DNA from: Drosophila miranda
Taxonomy: Eukaryota; Arthropoda; Insecta; Diptera; Drosophilidae
Direction: 5' to 3'
NCBI RefSeq assembly: GCF_003369915.1
Contig: NC_046675.1
Span: forward strand, 7,254,001 to 7,318,000
DNA length: 64,000 nt
In this document: positions 11,617 through 22,167 of the stretch, in pieces
Position numbering within the stretch: position 1 is the first letter of the stretch
Layout of the letters: each line of letters begins with the position of its first letter
Program-made: the position numbers and the translations under genes
Notes under the pieces: generated by a model
What the model saw: only the letters and a program-made list of their open reading frames with translations
Told to the model about the DNA's origin: nothing
The model's database searches: none

Positions 11617-13407
11617 ATGTTGAAAATCCGTAGTGGAATTGCCGTAGCTCACAAGCGAGTGGCGACCGTCTCTTTCAGTGGACAGCAGGTTAGAGGATAG
11701 AAGCTGGCAATGATTTGGTATGTAAAATGCCTCAATACCGATCATTTCCAGCGCCGGCAGACCACAGCTGCTGCAGCTCTAACCCGAGACGATGCAGAGT
11801 GGCAGCAGGCGCGTCCCTTCAGGCAGGTGCCTCGGGCCAATTTGATATCTCTGATTCCCAAAATGTTCATGCCAGGGGGTAAATATAAGAACAAGGACCT
11901 TGCGGAGTTGATAATGGCCATGCGCGAAGACTATGGCAGCATTCATGTTGTGCCAGGCATCATGGGAGGACCTCCCATGTTGAGTACACACAATCCCAAG
12001 GACTTCGAGGTAGTATTCCGGCACGAGGGCACGTGGCCAAATCGGCCTGGCGCCGACGCTCTTTTGTACCATCGGCAGACGCACAGAAAGGATTTCTTTC
12101 AGGGCGTCGAGGGCGTCGCACCCACCCAAGGAAAGGCGTGGGGCGACTTTCGATCGGCTGTAAATCCAGTCCTCATGCAGCCCAAGAACGCGAGGCTTTA
12201 CTACAAGAAAATGTCCCAGGTCAATCAGGAATTTGTGCAGCGGTAGGCCATTCCACAAATGTGTTTCTTTAAATACTTAAAAACTGTTTTCCATTTAAAG
12301 CATTAAAGCCATCCGTGATGCCAGCACTCTAGAGGTTCCTGATAACTTCATAGACACCATCAATCGCTGGACCCTGGAGTCCGTCTCCGTCGTGGCATTA
12401 GACAGGCAGTTGGGACTGCTGAAGGAGTCGAACAAAAGGATCGAAGCCACAAAGCTTTTCCACCTCTTGGAAGATTTCTTTAAAGTATCTGCTGATCTGG
12501 AGCTGAAGCCCTCCGCCTGGCGCATGTTCAAAACGCCCAAACTGATGAAAATGATGAACATTCTCGACACCATTCTGTACATTATATCGGCATATATTGA
12601 TGAGGCGGTAGAGCGATTGGAGAAGGAAGCCAAAGAGGGTGTTGTCCGTCCTGAGAACGAGCAGAGTGTACTGGAAAAGCTGCTCAAGGTCGACAAGAAG
12701 GTGGCCACAATCATGGCCATGGACATGCTAATGGCCGGAGTTGATACCGTACGTACTCTGCAGATCACGTAATAATCAGAGATTGATATAATTCGATATT
12801 TTTTCAGACCTCTAGCACATTTACAGGGGTCATGCTCTGCCTTGCCAAGAATCCCGAAAAGCAGGCCATACTCCGAGAAGAGGTGATGAAGATACTACCC
12901 CACAAGGACTCGGATTTCACGGAGGAATCCATGAAGAACGTTCCCTATTTGCGTGCCAGCATCAAAGAGTCGCATCGGATGTACCCGCTGGCTGTTATGA
13001 ATGCCCGAGTTCTCAATCGGGATAGCGTTTTGAGCGGATACCAAGTGCCAGCTGGTACCTGTGTGTCGATGATTCCCCTGAGCTTGCTATCAAGCGAGGA
13101 GCACTTCCCCAAGGCTGCTGAGTTCCTGCCAGAACGTTGGATTCGTAACGCCACAGACTCCACCGGGCAATGCCCAGCGAATGACTTGAAGCTGAAGAAT
13201 CCGTTTGTGTTCTTGCCCTTCGGATTTGGACCCCGGATGTGCGTTGGAAAGCGCATCGTGGACATGGAGCTGGAGCTGGGCATCGCCCGGCTCCTTCGGA
13301 ACTTCAACATCGAGTTCAATCACTCCACGGAAAAAGCCTTCCGCAGTGAACTGATCAGCTTCCCCAACATACCGCTCAAGTTCAAGTTCACGGATTTGGC
13401 CAACTGA
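11617..13407 (+). CDS. Cyp12a: Mitochondrial cytochrome P450, CYP12A-like, copy 1
   Basis: Exons: 11617-11688, 11752-12242, 12301-12748, 12808-13407; 536 residues, normal for CYP12. CYP12 enzymes are mitochondrial monooxygenases fed electrons by adrenodoxin and its reductase; several are linked to xenobiotic or insecticide metabolism. The start is rich in Arg/Lys and Ser, as in a mitochondrial presequence. Visible motifs: I-helix MAGVDTTSS (around residue 335, split by intron 3), KESHR as the ExxR motif (about 389), PERW, and heme loop [10 protein letters not shown] with Cys near 482. Overall wording is closest to what I recall of D. melanogaster Cyp12a4/a5. It is the most diverged of the three copies, except for an exon-4 tract shared with copy 2. 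The substrate cannot be read from sequence. Confidence 0.93.
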
Positions 13408-13687
13408 GCCGTTCAAATATTCAATTTTAGACGGGTGTCTTCATCGTAGCGAATGTGTTCGATATACTCATATTCACGTTCTATTTTCCTATCTTCTATA
13501 TACAATAGAATACATTTGATGTATATGCATACGAGGTTGTATATGTATGAATGTTTCCCTTTGTTTGCGGGCAGTAAACACATTTCTCATCTTTACAACT
13601 GGAAAACCTTGAAGGAACTTATTTGCAATATAAAGTAGGTGTTTTTTTGGCCGCACGTCAATCAGAATCAACTTGTTTTGTGCTTTG
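13408..13687. other. Spacer between P450 copy 1 and the PRC1-like block
   Basis: AT-rich 3' flank of P450 copy 1. Homology to the intact PRC1-like locus begins at about 13688 (AGGCATGAGGC). Nothing else was recognised. Confidence 0.5.
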
Positions 13688-15518
13688 AGGCATGAGGCAA
13701 ATCAAGCACACAAAATTTTCATTGTGCAATTTGTGCCAACACGAGAGGCGTCACTTATCTGTGCGGAGGCATTTTCCTTGAGCAACACATTGTGCAATCG
13801 AAATCCTGCACACATCACATAAATTCCTTCCATTCGCGAATACAAGACCCATTCCTATTGGCTATGGTTGGCCCAACCTCCATCAAGGGAGAGATCCTTG
13901 AGATGACTGGCGAGCATGTGGAGCAGCTCCATTCAATGTGGTCCCTCATGTTCGAGCCGAAGACATGCGAGGACTTTCTGCACAAACTCAAGGCGCACGC
14001 GGATAATTTCTATACGGATCTGCTGACCGAGTCGCGGGAGAAGCAGGCGGCCATCCTGGATAACATAGCCGCACTCCGAGCCGAGGCCAGCGACCTCACC
14101 CGACTCCTCCATGAGACGGTGGACATTGGTCAGAGGCCCGACGATGTGCCACTGATCATATGGCAGCTGAAGCTGGACAAAAGCATTGAGCATCTGCGCG
14201 AGGAGCTCTCGAAGCGTCGGGCGGAGATCGGGGAGCTGCTGCTCCAGCAGGAGCAGCTCTGCGAAGAGCTGGGCGCACTGCCGCTCCCTCTACTGGCGGA
14301 CCCGCTGCCCCTGCCCGATGAGATGGACGGCTTTCGCGACCATCTCGACAACCTGCGCTCTCAGCGCGCAGTGCGCCAGACGGAGCTGGACCAGCTGCGC
14401 AAGGCCATCAAGCATGACATGAAGATGCTCGAGCTGATGCCCCAGACCGATGCAGAGGATCGCCTACTGAACGATCTGAGCCACAATCTAACACCAGAGA
14501 CACTAGAGCGGCTGCGGCAGATGCGCAACAGTTATGCCGAGCAGATCCAGGAGCTGCGCTCCAAAATCCATGACATGCGCGAGAAGATCTACGTGCTGTG
14601 GGATCGCCTCCAGGAGACGGACGAGAGCGCCATGCGACGAGTGCGCGAGTGCACCGAGAATACGCAGCGCACCTATGACATCCTCCATTCGGAGCTGCAG
14701 CGCTGCCAGGCACTGCGCAGCCAGAACCTCAAGACGTTCATCGAGCAGCTGCGCGTCGAGATAAGCAAGTGGTGGGATCTAACGCTCAAGAGCCAGCAGG
14801 AGCGCAAGCGTTTCTCCAACTACTACAATACGTATTACAACGAAGACCTGTTGGAGCTGCACGAGCTGGAGCTGGATGATCTGAAGAGCTTCTACACGTG
14901 CAACAAGGAGATTTTCGATCTGTACGAGAGCCGTGCAGAACTTTGGTCCCGCATGCAGGCTCTAGAGGCAAAGGCCAACGAGCCGAATCGTTTCAACAAT
15001 CGTGGCGGCCAGTTGCTTAAAGAGGAAAAGGAACGCAAGGCCATCACCTCGAAGCTGCCCAAGATTGAGCAGCAGATCACTGAACTGGTGCACGCCTATG
15101 AGGTGCAATCGCATGGCCCGTTTCTGGTTTATGGCGAGAACATACTGGAGCTGATGGCTGGCGAATGGGAGAACTATCGGCAGGCCAAGCAGAGCTCGGC
15201 CCGCAAGATGGCCCCGCCCACCACGAGGACGGGCAGCAGCAGCAAATTGATGATGCCACCGCCGACTGCCGGTTCAACGGCCCCTCGCACGCCCCGAACT
15301 TTGAAGAACATGTCCTCAATGTCGACCTCGACAATGTCGTTGCGCAAGACCCCAACAATCCAGCTGATCACTCCCAATATGACCAAGAGCACTGGGAATC
15401 TGCACAAGCGACTGAATCCATCAGCAGCCGCCAGCTCTTCGGGGTATCGGACTCCCAACGCGAAGCGCAGCCTCATGAGCTCTCTGAATTCGATACGCCC
15501 GTCGCCGTCTACCGCACA
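13688..15518 (+). repeat. Direct duplicate of 20108-21938 (truncated PRC1-like copy)
   Basis: The segment matches 20108-21938 at a constant offset of 6420 bases with no indel seen and only a handful of substitutions, at least five of them changing an amino acid. It therefore includes the 5' flank and most of the PRC1-like ORF, and stops at a GCACA shared with the inverted fragment that follows. Confidence 0.9.
13689..14149 (+). repeat. Left arm of a 461-bp foldback hairpin
   Basis: Reverse complement of 15514-15974, equal length with no indel. By eye only two mismatches: a C/G in the ATTCGCGAAT region and the D/G codon after the start ATG. The loop would be 14150-15513 (1364 bp). Confidence 0.88.
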
Positions 15519-15567
15519 TCGTCGGGCCTCTGACCAATGTCCACCGTCTCATGGAGGAGTCGGGTGA
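13864..15567 (+). pseudogene. Truncated, chimeric PRC1/fascetto-like copy (567 aa)
   Basis: From the ATG at 13864 this equals the intact gene at 20284 almost throughout: coiled-coil MAP65/PRC1 rods, then NRFNNRGGQLLKEEKERK as in human PRC1. At about 15518 it leaves the parent frame and reads about 17 residues of antisense sequence (RRASDQCPPSHGGVG) before stopping, so the basic C-terminal tail is lost. Substitutions against the intact copy include D/G just after the start Met, N/D, V/I, V/A and A/V. The frame is open and could be translated, but the missing tail and the foldback just downstream suggest it is not a normal gene. It may instead act as an RNA (see findings). Confidence 0.75.
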
Positions 15568-15799
15568 GGTCGCTGGCCTCGGCTCGGAGTGCGGCTATGT
15601 TATCCAGGATGGCCGCCTGCTTCTCCCGCGACTCGGTCAGCAGATCCGTATAGAAATTATCCGCGTGCGCCTTGAGTTTGTGCAGAAAGTCCTCGCATGT
15701 CTTCGGCTCGAACATGAGGGACCACATTGAATGGAGCTGCTCCACATGCTCGCCAGTCATCTCAAGGATCTCTCCCTTGATGGAGGTTGGGTCAACCAT
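15509..15799 (-). pseudogene. Antisense PRC1-like N-terminal fragment
   Basis: The start ATG at 15799 and about 95 codons match the intact gene's N-terminus, ending in RPDDV plus one junction residue and a stop. It is only part of the N-terminal rod and cannot form the microtubule-bundling domain. Confidence 0.8.
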
Positions 15800-16305
15800 A
15801 GCCAATAGGAATGGGTCTTGTATTCCCGAATGGAAGGAATTTATGTGATGTGTGCAGGATTTCGATTGCACAATGTGTTGCTCAAGGAAAATGCCTCCGC
15901 ACAGATAAGTGACGCCTCTCGTGTTGGCACAAATTGCACAATGAAAATTTTGTGTGCTTGATTTGCCTCATGCCTTGTTAAGTCCAGGAACGTGAGAATT
16001 GCGGTAAAACACAATCGCTTATCTTCATAGGTACTTAGGCGTTGGTTGCGTTTTATTTCCTATTTGCAAAAGGAGGTTAATACATTTTATTCTTATATGT
16101 AGGTAATATATCTACGCACGCTTCGTCTTTTCTCCCCGCTCTTTCTTCGACTGCTCAAACTAATGTGACCTTCTTGTCTTTTCATAGTGTGGCCATTTTT
16201 CTTCTCTCTTTTTTCTTTATGTAGGGTATCTGTGCCCTTGCTTAAAACTAAGTATATATAAGATAATTTTTCTCGACAACATCCCCACCACCGTGAATCA
16301 AGCAC
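15514..16305 (-). repeat. Inverted fragment of the PRC1-like 5' region (792 bp)
   Basis: Reverse complement of 19778-20569, equal length with no indel seen. It covers 5' flank, leader and the first 95 codons of the intact gene. Its inner 461 bp also pairs with 13689-14149. The junction with the sense copy shares GCACA, as in microhomology-mediated joining. Confidence 0.88.
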
Positions 16306-16503
16306 GCTCGTGATTCACAATATCAGGCAGGCTCCGTTTTTCATTTACTTTTGCGGATTACGTTTTCAGCCAAAACGTTTCGTTTTCGTTTTAAGGTGCT
16401 CCAGTTTTCACATATTTTTTTTATCGATATGTTTCTTTTTTCATCGTTTCTGGCAAACAAAAACAGCTGACCTGGCTGCTTTGTAAAAATACAGCGTGAT
16501 TAA
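16306..16503. other. Spacer between the inverted arm and the Harbinger remnant
   Basis: T-rich stretch with CAAAACGTTTCGTTTTCG-like words that might belong to a transposon end, but no clear terminal inverted repeat or target duplication was found. Confidence 0.3.
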
Positions 16504-17543
16504 AATGCCTTTTATTTTTTCAATTGCATGTTTTGAAGCAAAACGATTGCAGAAATTACGTGATCTAAGAAGATCTAGACATCTTACATAGATGCAAACC
16601 TTGTGTATTTAACATGTCTGACGAACTGTGAGTAACAGCATGCGTATTGAAATTAAATTGCTAATGGTAAAGCTTTCAGATTTGTGAAGTCATTTCGGAT
16701 CGACAAAAAAACTTTCAAAATGATTTTGGAGAAAGTTCAACCCCATTTAGGTGTTACCAGGAAGTTATCTCCCTCTACGCAATTGGCTTCAGTAATGCGA
16801 TATCTCGCCACTGGCTGCTACCAGTGGGCAGTTGCCAAAGACCACCATATAAACATTGGACGCAGTACATTTGGAAAGATTCTTCACAAACTTATTCCGT
16901 TGATGGACAGGCTGGTATGTGTTGAGTTCATTTCGTTGCAGATGAATAATCATCAATTGCAACAATCATATGAATATTTCTATCGGAACCTTAAATTGCC
17001 TCGAATTGGTGCCTGTGTGGATGGAACTCACATCAGAATACTAAAGCCTGTACAAAACCACTCCGTGTTCTATAATAGGAAATGATTTTATAGCATGAAT
17101 GCCATGGTGGTGTGTAACTACAACATGGAGATAATTGCTATTGATGCCACGCACCCTGGTTCCTGCCATGACTCCTTCATTTGGAATCACTCCCCTGCTA
17201 GGGAATATTTATCCACGACCATTAATGGGTTTGTTTTGGCTGATTCGGGCTACGCTCTAAAGAGTTTTGTTCTGACTCCCTATAGGAGCGCGGAGATAGC
17301 CACCTATCAGCACAGATTCAACATAAACTCCAGTATGCACCATTGGAGTCCTTAAAAGCCGTTTCCGTTGCTTGCAACGCACTTTAAATTACCCACCAAT
17401 ATTTTGTTGCCAAATTATAAATGTATGCTGTGCCCTGCACAATATTTGTAGAAGACGTAATGTCTTAATCGAGGAGGATGTTCGATTTGACGACCCTCTA
17501 GACACTGAAAATGAATTCGACGACACTGAAAATAATGGATCAT
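16504..17543 (+). mobile_element. Decayed PIF/Harbinger DNA transposon, transposase pseudogene
   Basis: The reading matches HARBI1-like DDE transposases. A 5' piece from the ATG at 16504 is followed by a likely intron (GTGAGT near 16629 to TTTCAG at 16680) that joins DEL to FVKSFRIDKKTF. GACVDGTHIRI carries the first catalytic Asp and LADSGYAL the second. An in-frame stop interrupts at 17083. Near 17340 a deletion or shift removes the stretch that normally carries the catalytic Glu before GVLKSRFRCL, which is still readable in another frame. The element is inactive as it stands. Ends were not defined; the right side runs into the retrotransposon fragment. Confidence 0.72.
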
Positions 17544-17549
17544 CTATAC

Positions 17550-19777
17550 GCGATGTCCGATGTCCTTGGCCGAGCAGTCTGCGATTATAGCCCGGAGAGG
17601 CGCGTGTGGAGGGGGATCTGGTTGTTCATGCCCCATGTATGCGGAGCAGATCCTCAGTGAGCCTTCGAGGCTCACTGCGGTGTGGTCTTCATTGCTGAAA
17701 TTTGGGAGCAAAAATAAGTGCAACTCTCTTTTTGCAAGAATGCAGGTACGAATTTTACCTGCGGTTTCAGCTACATATAGCTTGTAGTCAGAAGTCCTCA
17801 GACCGGAGACCCTGTTTCCGAGGATCCAGGGCTCCTGAATGAGGACTATGTCGGCTCCACCCTTGGCCAGGTGGAGCAGTAGAGCAGCGCATGCTGCCTT
17901 ACAATGGTGGAGGTTTATCTGCAGGAGCGTCAACGACATTCCTGAGGCTCGCCTCCACCATTGTTGCTTCTAGATCGCTGTCAGGGGACTCCGGCTCCTC
18001 CCCGACAACGATGTGGCTGAGACCTCTGGCTAGGTCGCTCTCGTCGAACGCGTAGTCGTCCAAGATATCGTCCGACATCATGGACGCCGCATCCGACGCC
18101 GGGTTGTCTTCCTCGCACGAGGCCCCCTCTTTCGGGATCTCCGGCAGCTCCGGGTCTGGCTCGACCTCCGCTTGCCTGCCCTTGCGATCGGACTTGTAAG
18201 TGGATATGGTGACCTTCTTGTAGCCATAATCCACTACACCGTCCGACTTTGCGAGGAGATCAATGGATTCCTCATTTAGGACGAGGATAATCTGGCGCCT
18301 CTGCCCTTGGATATCCTCCACCTTTGCCACCTTCCAATCGGCTGTAGGAAGGTGGGGGTTGCAGACCTGCAGTAACCTGAGGATCTTCTCAGGCTCTGCA
18401 GGCTTAGCCGAGACCCACGCTCTGGCTCTCGGGCGACTAGGGACATCTTCCCACTTCACGGCCTCCAGTTTCGCCCCTGGACCTCTTTTAGGGCCGCCAC
18501 CGCCTTCATGTAGAGGGCCGCAGAGCGAGCGTCTTGGCAGGCGATAGCTTTCACCTTGCCTTGATGCCACCCTGCCTCCTCACACTTTGGCGGTGGTCCG
18601 CCGTTCTCCTCCAGTTCCAGTAGGAACCGGTCCTGGAGCTCGTTCTCCACCAGGTGCCACTTATCGCGAGGGACATGGCCGTCCTCGGCGCCCCTGTCCA
18701 GGACACCGATCAGGGTCTTGCCCCTCGCCACCTCAGCGAACGACCGGTTCGTGAGGTGGGTCTTCACCCGCTTGGCTTGCTGGGCTTGGCCTGGCTGATT
18801 TGCGGGGTCCTCCGCTGAGCGTTGCCGCTTGTTGGGGGCCTTGGCTGCGCCCTTTCCGGCTTTGGCTGGCTGGAACAGTGGAAGGATTGAGCAGGCCCAC
18901 AGCCTCTGCTCCTTTCCTTCGGCTGACGCCTTGAAGTTCGGGTCTTCGTTGGACAGGATGAAAGCCGCTCGTCTCCTGTCCTGGTACGACGGCTTTCCAC
19001 CCCGTGGTGCAGAGACGCTGCCCGCCGGGGCTCCCATGGGTTCTTCGGTCCCGGTGCGCTTACCAGCCGCGATTACGCTCTGCTTGGCAGCCACCCCGGT
19101 ATCCGCTTCGCCCTTGGAGCCACCCGACTTGGAAGGACCCGATTGGCTTTTCGGGCCCCCCCTCGCTGCGGCTGCTGCCTGAAGACGGTGGACCGACTCA
19201 GTCTCCTTCCCCGTCTTCTTTGGACCCGGTTTCCCAGGCGCTGGTGCAGAGGGATTGGCTTGTCCCTCCGGTACTTTAAGAGGAGTACCGAGCTCCTTTG
19301 CGGCTTTGTTGGTTTTTATATGTTTATTATTTGGCATAGTAGTTCCCACGAGTAGGCGGGAAGGGGATGGTCACCCGAGGCATAGCCCGCTTGCCCCGGG
19401 AAGCCTGATTTAAACTGGAGGTCGGCAGGTATCCAGAGTCCGCATATTAGCGACCGGGCACCCCCCCGGCCATGCATCCTTCGGCATATAACAGTGTCAC
19501 CTTGGATTGGGGTAATTTCACTGAGAGTTTTCTTCTCTCCGCCCGACTACCATTCGCCAGCATCCTAGCAGAGACATGACCGTGCTAGGACCTGTTTCCA
19601 GCCGCCCTCACGGGGAGAGTATAGTCGCACTTCCACCGGTGTGCATAGTTACGGCGGGTGACGGTTCGCTCGCAACCCTCTGTGCCCTAGGGGGGGGTGT
19701 GAGACGCAGACCGCACCGGGTATTACTAACCGGAGCGGCTGCGCCTCAGTTCCGAGTTCACAGTTGTGCGAGCCGAT
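17550..19777 (-). mobile_element. 5' fragment of a LOA-type non-LTR retrotransposon
   Basis: Read from 19777 down: a GC-rich leader, ORF1 from the ATG at 19337, then the start of ORF2 near 17939. ORF1 is Pro/Lys/Ala-rich, then has a DUF4780-type domain (WHLVENELQDRFL; PRARAWVSAKP; VNPHLP-like block). A lost G near 18490 shifts ORF1 into the frame 17899-18570. ORF2 opens with LLQINLHHCKAACAALL and VLIQEPW, the N-terminal block of an apurinic-type endonuclease, and stops inside that domain, so reverse transcriptase is missing. Because the 5' end is kept and the 3' end lost, this is not a usual 5'-truncated insertion; rearrangement removed the rest. Clade call (LOA/Bilbo-like) is by memory of the motifs. 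Confidence 0.72.
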
Positions 19778-20569
19778 GTGCTTGATTCACGGTGGTGGGG
19801 ATGTTGTCGAGAAAAATTATCTTATATATACTTAGTTTTAAGCAAGGGCACAGATACCCTACATAAAGAAAAAAGAGAGAAGAAAAATGGCCACACTATG
19901 AAAAGACAAGAAGGTCACATTAGTTTGAGCAGTCGAAGAAAGAGCGGGGAGAAAAGACGAAGCGTGCGTAGATATATTACCTACATATAAGAATAAAATG
20001 TATTAACCTCCTTTTGCAAATAGGAAATAAAACGCAACCAACGCCTAAGTACCTATGAAGATAAGCGATTGTGTTTTACCGCAATTCTCACGTTCCTGGA
20101 CTTAACAAGGCATGAGGCAAATCAAGCACACAAAATTTTCATTGTGCAATTTGTGCCAACACGAGAGGCGTCACTTATCTGTGCGGAGGCATTTTCCTTG
20201 AGCAACACATTGTGCAATCGAAATCCTGCACACATCACATAAATTCCTTCCATTCGCGAATACAAGACCCATTCCTATTGGCTATGGTTGACCCAACCTC
20301 CATCAAGGGAGAGATCCTTGAGATGACTGGCGAGCATGTGGAGCAGCTCCATTCAATGTGGTCCCTCATGTTCGAGCCGAAGACATGCGAGGACTTTCTG
20401 CACAAACTCAAGGCGCACGCGGATAATTTCTATACGGATCTGCTGACCGAGTCGCGGGAGAAGCAGGCGGCCATCCTGGATAACATAGCCGCACTCCGAG
20501 CCGAGGCCAGCGACCTCACCCGACTCCTCCATGAGACGGTGGACATTGGTCAGAGGCCCGACGATGTGC
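19778..20569 (+). repeat. Right arm of the 792-bp inverted repeat
   Basis: Reverse complement of 15514-16305. The two arms enclose a 3472-bp spacer holding both transposon remnants. Confidence 0.88.
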
Positions 20570-22167
20570 CACTGATCATATGGCAGCTGAAGCTGAACAA
20601 AAGCATTGAGCATCTGCGCGAGGAGCTCTCGAAACGTCGGGCGGAGATCGGGGAGCTGCTGCTCCAGCAGGAGCAGCTCTGCGAAGAGCTGGGCGCACTG
20701 CCGCTCCCTCTACTGGCGGACCCGCTGCCCCTGCCCGATGAGATGGACGGCTTTCGCGACCATCTCGACAACCTGCGCTCTCAGCGCGCAGTGCGCCAGA
20801 CGGAGCTGGACCAGCTGCGCAAGGCCATCAAGCATGACATGAAGATGCTCGAGCTGATGCCCCAGACCGATGCAGAGGATCGCCTACTGAACGATCTGAG
20901 CCACAATCTAACACCAGAGACACTAGAGCGGCTGCGGCAGATGCGCAACAGTTATGCCGAGCAGATCCAGGAGCTGCGCTCCAAAATCCATGACATGCGC
21001 GAGAAGATCTACGTGCTGTGGGATCGCCTCCAGGAGACGGACGAGAGCGCCATGCGACGAGTGCGCGAGTGCACCGAGAATACGCAGCGCACCTATGACG
21101 TCCTCCATTCGGAGCTGCAGCGCTGCCAGGTACTGCGCAGCCAGAACCTCAAGACGTTCATCGAGCAGCTGCGCGTCGAGATAAGCAAGTGGTGGGATCT
21201 AACGCTCAAGAGCCAGCAGGAGCGCAAGCGTTTCTCCAACTACTACAATACGTATTACAACGAAGACCTGTTGGAGCTGCACGAGCTGGAGCTGGATGAT
21301 CTGAAGAGCTTCTACACGTGCAACAAGGAGATTTTCGATCTGTACGAGAGCCGTGCAGAACTTTGGTCCCGCATGCAGGCTCTAGAGGCAAAGGCCAACG
21401 AGCCGAATCGTTTCAACAATCGTGGCGGCCAGTTGCTTAAAGAGGAAAAGGAACGCAAGGCCATCACCTCGAAGCTGCCCAAGATTGAGCAGCAGATCAC
21501 TGAACTGGTGCACGCCTATGAGGTGCAATCGCATGGCCCGTTTCTGGCTTATGGCGAGAACATACTGGAGCTGATGGCTGGCGAATGGGAGAACTATCGG
21601 CAGGCCAAGCAGAGCTCGGCCCGCAAGATGGCCCCGCCCACCACGAGGACGGGCAGCAGCAGCAAATTGATGATGCCACCGCCGACTGCCGGTTCAACGG
21701 CCCCTCGCACGCCCCGAACTTTGAAGAACATGTCCTCAATGTCGACCTCGACAATGTCGTTGCGCAAGACCCCAACAATCCAGCTGATCACTCCCAATAT
21801 GACCAAGAGCACTGGGAATCTGCACAAGCGACTGAATCCATCAGCAGCCGCCAGCTCTTCGGGGTATCGGACTCCCAACGCGAAGCGCAGCCTCATGAGC
21901 TCTCTGAATTCGATACGCCCGTCGCCGTCTACCGCACAGCGGCTGGCCAACAGCCAGCTGAAGGCGTCCAAGTCGCCACCAAAGCGGGTCCGCGTCCTGG
22001 CCAACACATTGCGTCGCAGCGGGGGATTGGGCAGACGCAGCATTGGCACACGCTCGAACAAGAAGCCACGCACAAAATCAGCGGTGCCGGATACAAGATC
22101 GCCCAGCGATTCCGAGTATATGACCGATGAGACCACTGAAAATGACCGCGAAGCCGGGATCTCCTAA
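20284..22167 (+). CDS. PRC1/Ase1/MAP65 (fascetto-like) microtubule bundler, intronless
   Basis: 627 residues from the first in-frame ATG (20284); the frame is open upstream but without an ATG. PRC1/fascetto proteins are dimeric rods that crosslink antiparallel microtubules in the central spindle for cytokinesis. Long heptad-rich helices fill roughly residues 25-430. The family block NRFNNRGGQLLKEEKERK lies near residue 380-400 as in human PRC1, followed by a basic Ser/Thr/Pro tail (TPRTLKNMS, TPNAKRS) typical of regulated microtubule-binding tails. No introns, which fits a retrogene derived from a spliced parent such as feo; a poly(A) remnant or target duplication was not proven. AATAAA lies at 22396-22401. 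It sits within the CYP12A cluster, out of any functional context. Activity unknown, but the frame is intact. Confidence 0.85.
   Translation: MVDPTSIKGEILEMTGEHVEQLHSMWSLMFEPKTCEDFLHKLKAHADNFYTDLLTESREKQAAILDNIAALRAEASDLTRLLHETVDIGQRPDDVPLIIWQLKLNKSIEHLREELSKRRAEIGELLLQQEQLCEELGALPLPLLADPLPLPDEMDGFRDHLDNLRSQRAVRQTELDQLRKAIKHDMKMLELMPQTDAEDRLLNDLSHNLTPETLERLRQMRNSYAEQIQELRSKIHDMREKIYVLWDRLQETDESAMRRVRECTENTQRTYDVLHSELQRCQVLRSQNLKTFIEQLRVEISKWWDLTLKSQQERKRFSNYYNTYYNEDLLELHELELDDLKSFYTCNKEIFDLYESRAELWSRMQALEAKANEPNRFNNRGGQLLKEEKERKAITSKLPKIEQQITELVHAYEVQSHGPFLAYGENILELMAGEWENYRQAKQSSARKMAPPTTRTGSSSKLMMPPPTAGSTAPRTPRTLKNMSSMSTSTMSLRKTPTIQLITPNMTKSTGNLHKRLNPSAAASSSGYRTPNAKRSLMSSLNSIRPSPSTAQRLANSQLKASKSPPKRVRVLANTLRRSGGLGRRSIGTRSNKKPRTKSAVPDTRSPSDSEYMTDETTENDREAGIS

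Noticed and set aside
13933-15533. Other-frame ORFs across both PRC1-like copies
   Set aside because: They repeat identically in both copies only because the DNA is duplicated, and show no family features.
16093-16305. 70-residue ORF repeated at 19766-19990
   Set aside because: Lies in the 792-bp inverted repeat flank, low complexity (Lys/Arg), no recognisable protein.
20212-20283. Extended N-terminus of the PRC1-like protein
   Set aside because: The open frame before 20284 begins at GTG, not ATG; the first ATG is at 20284.
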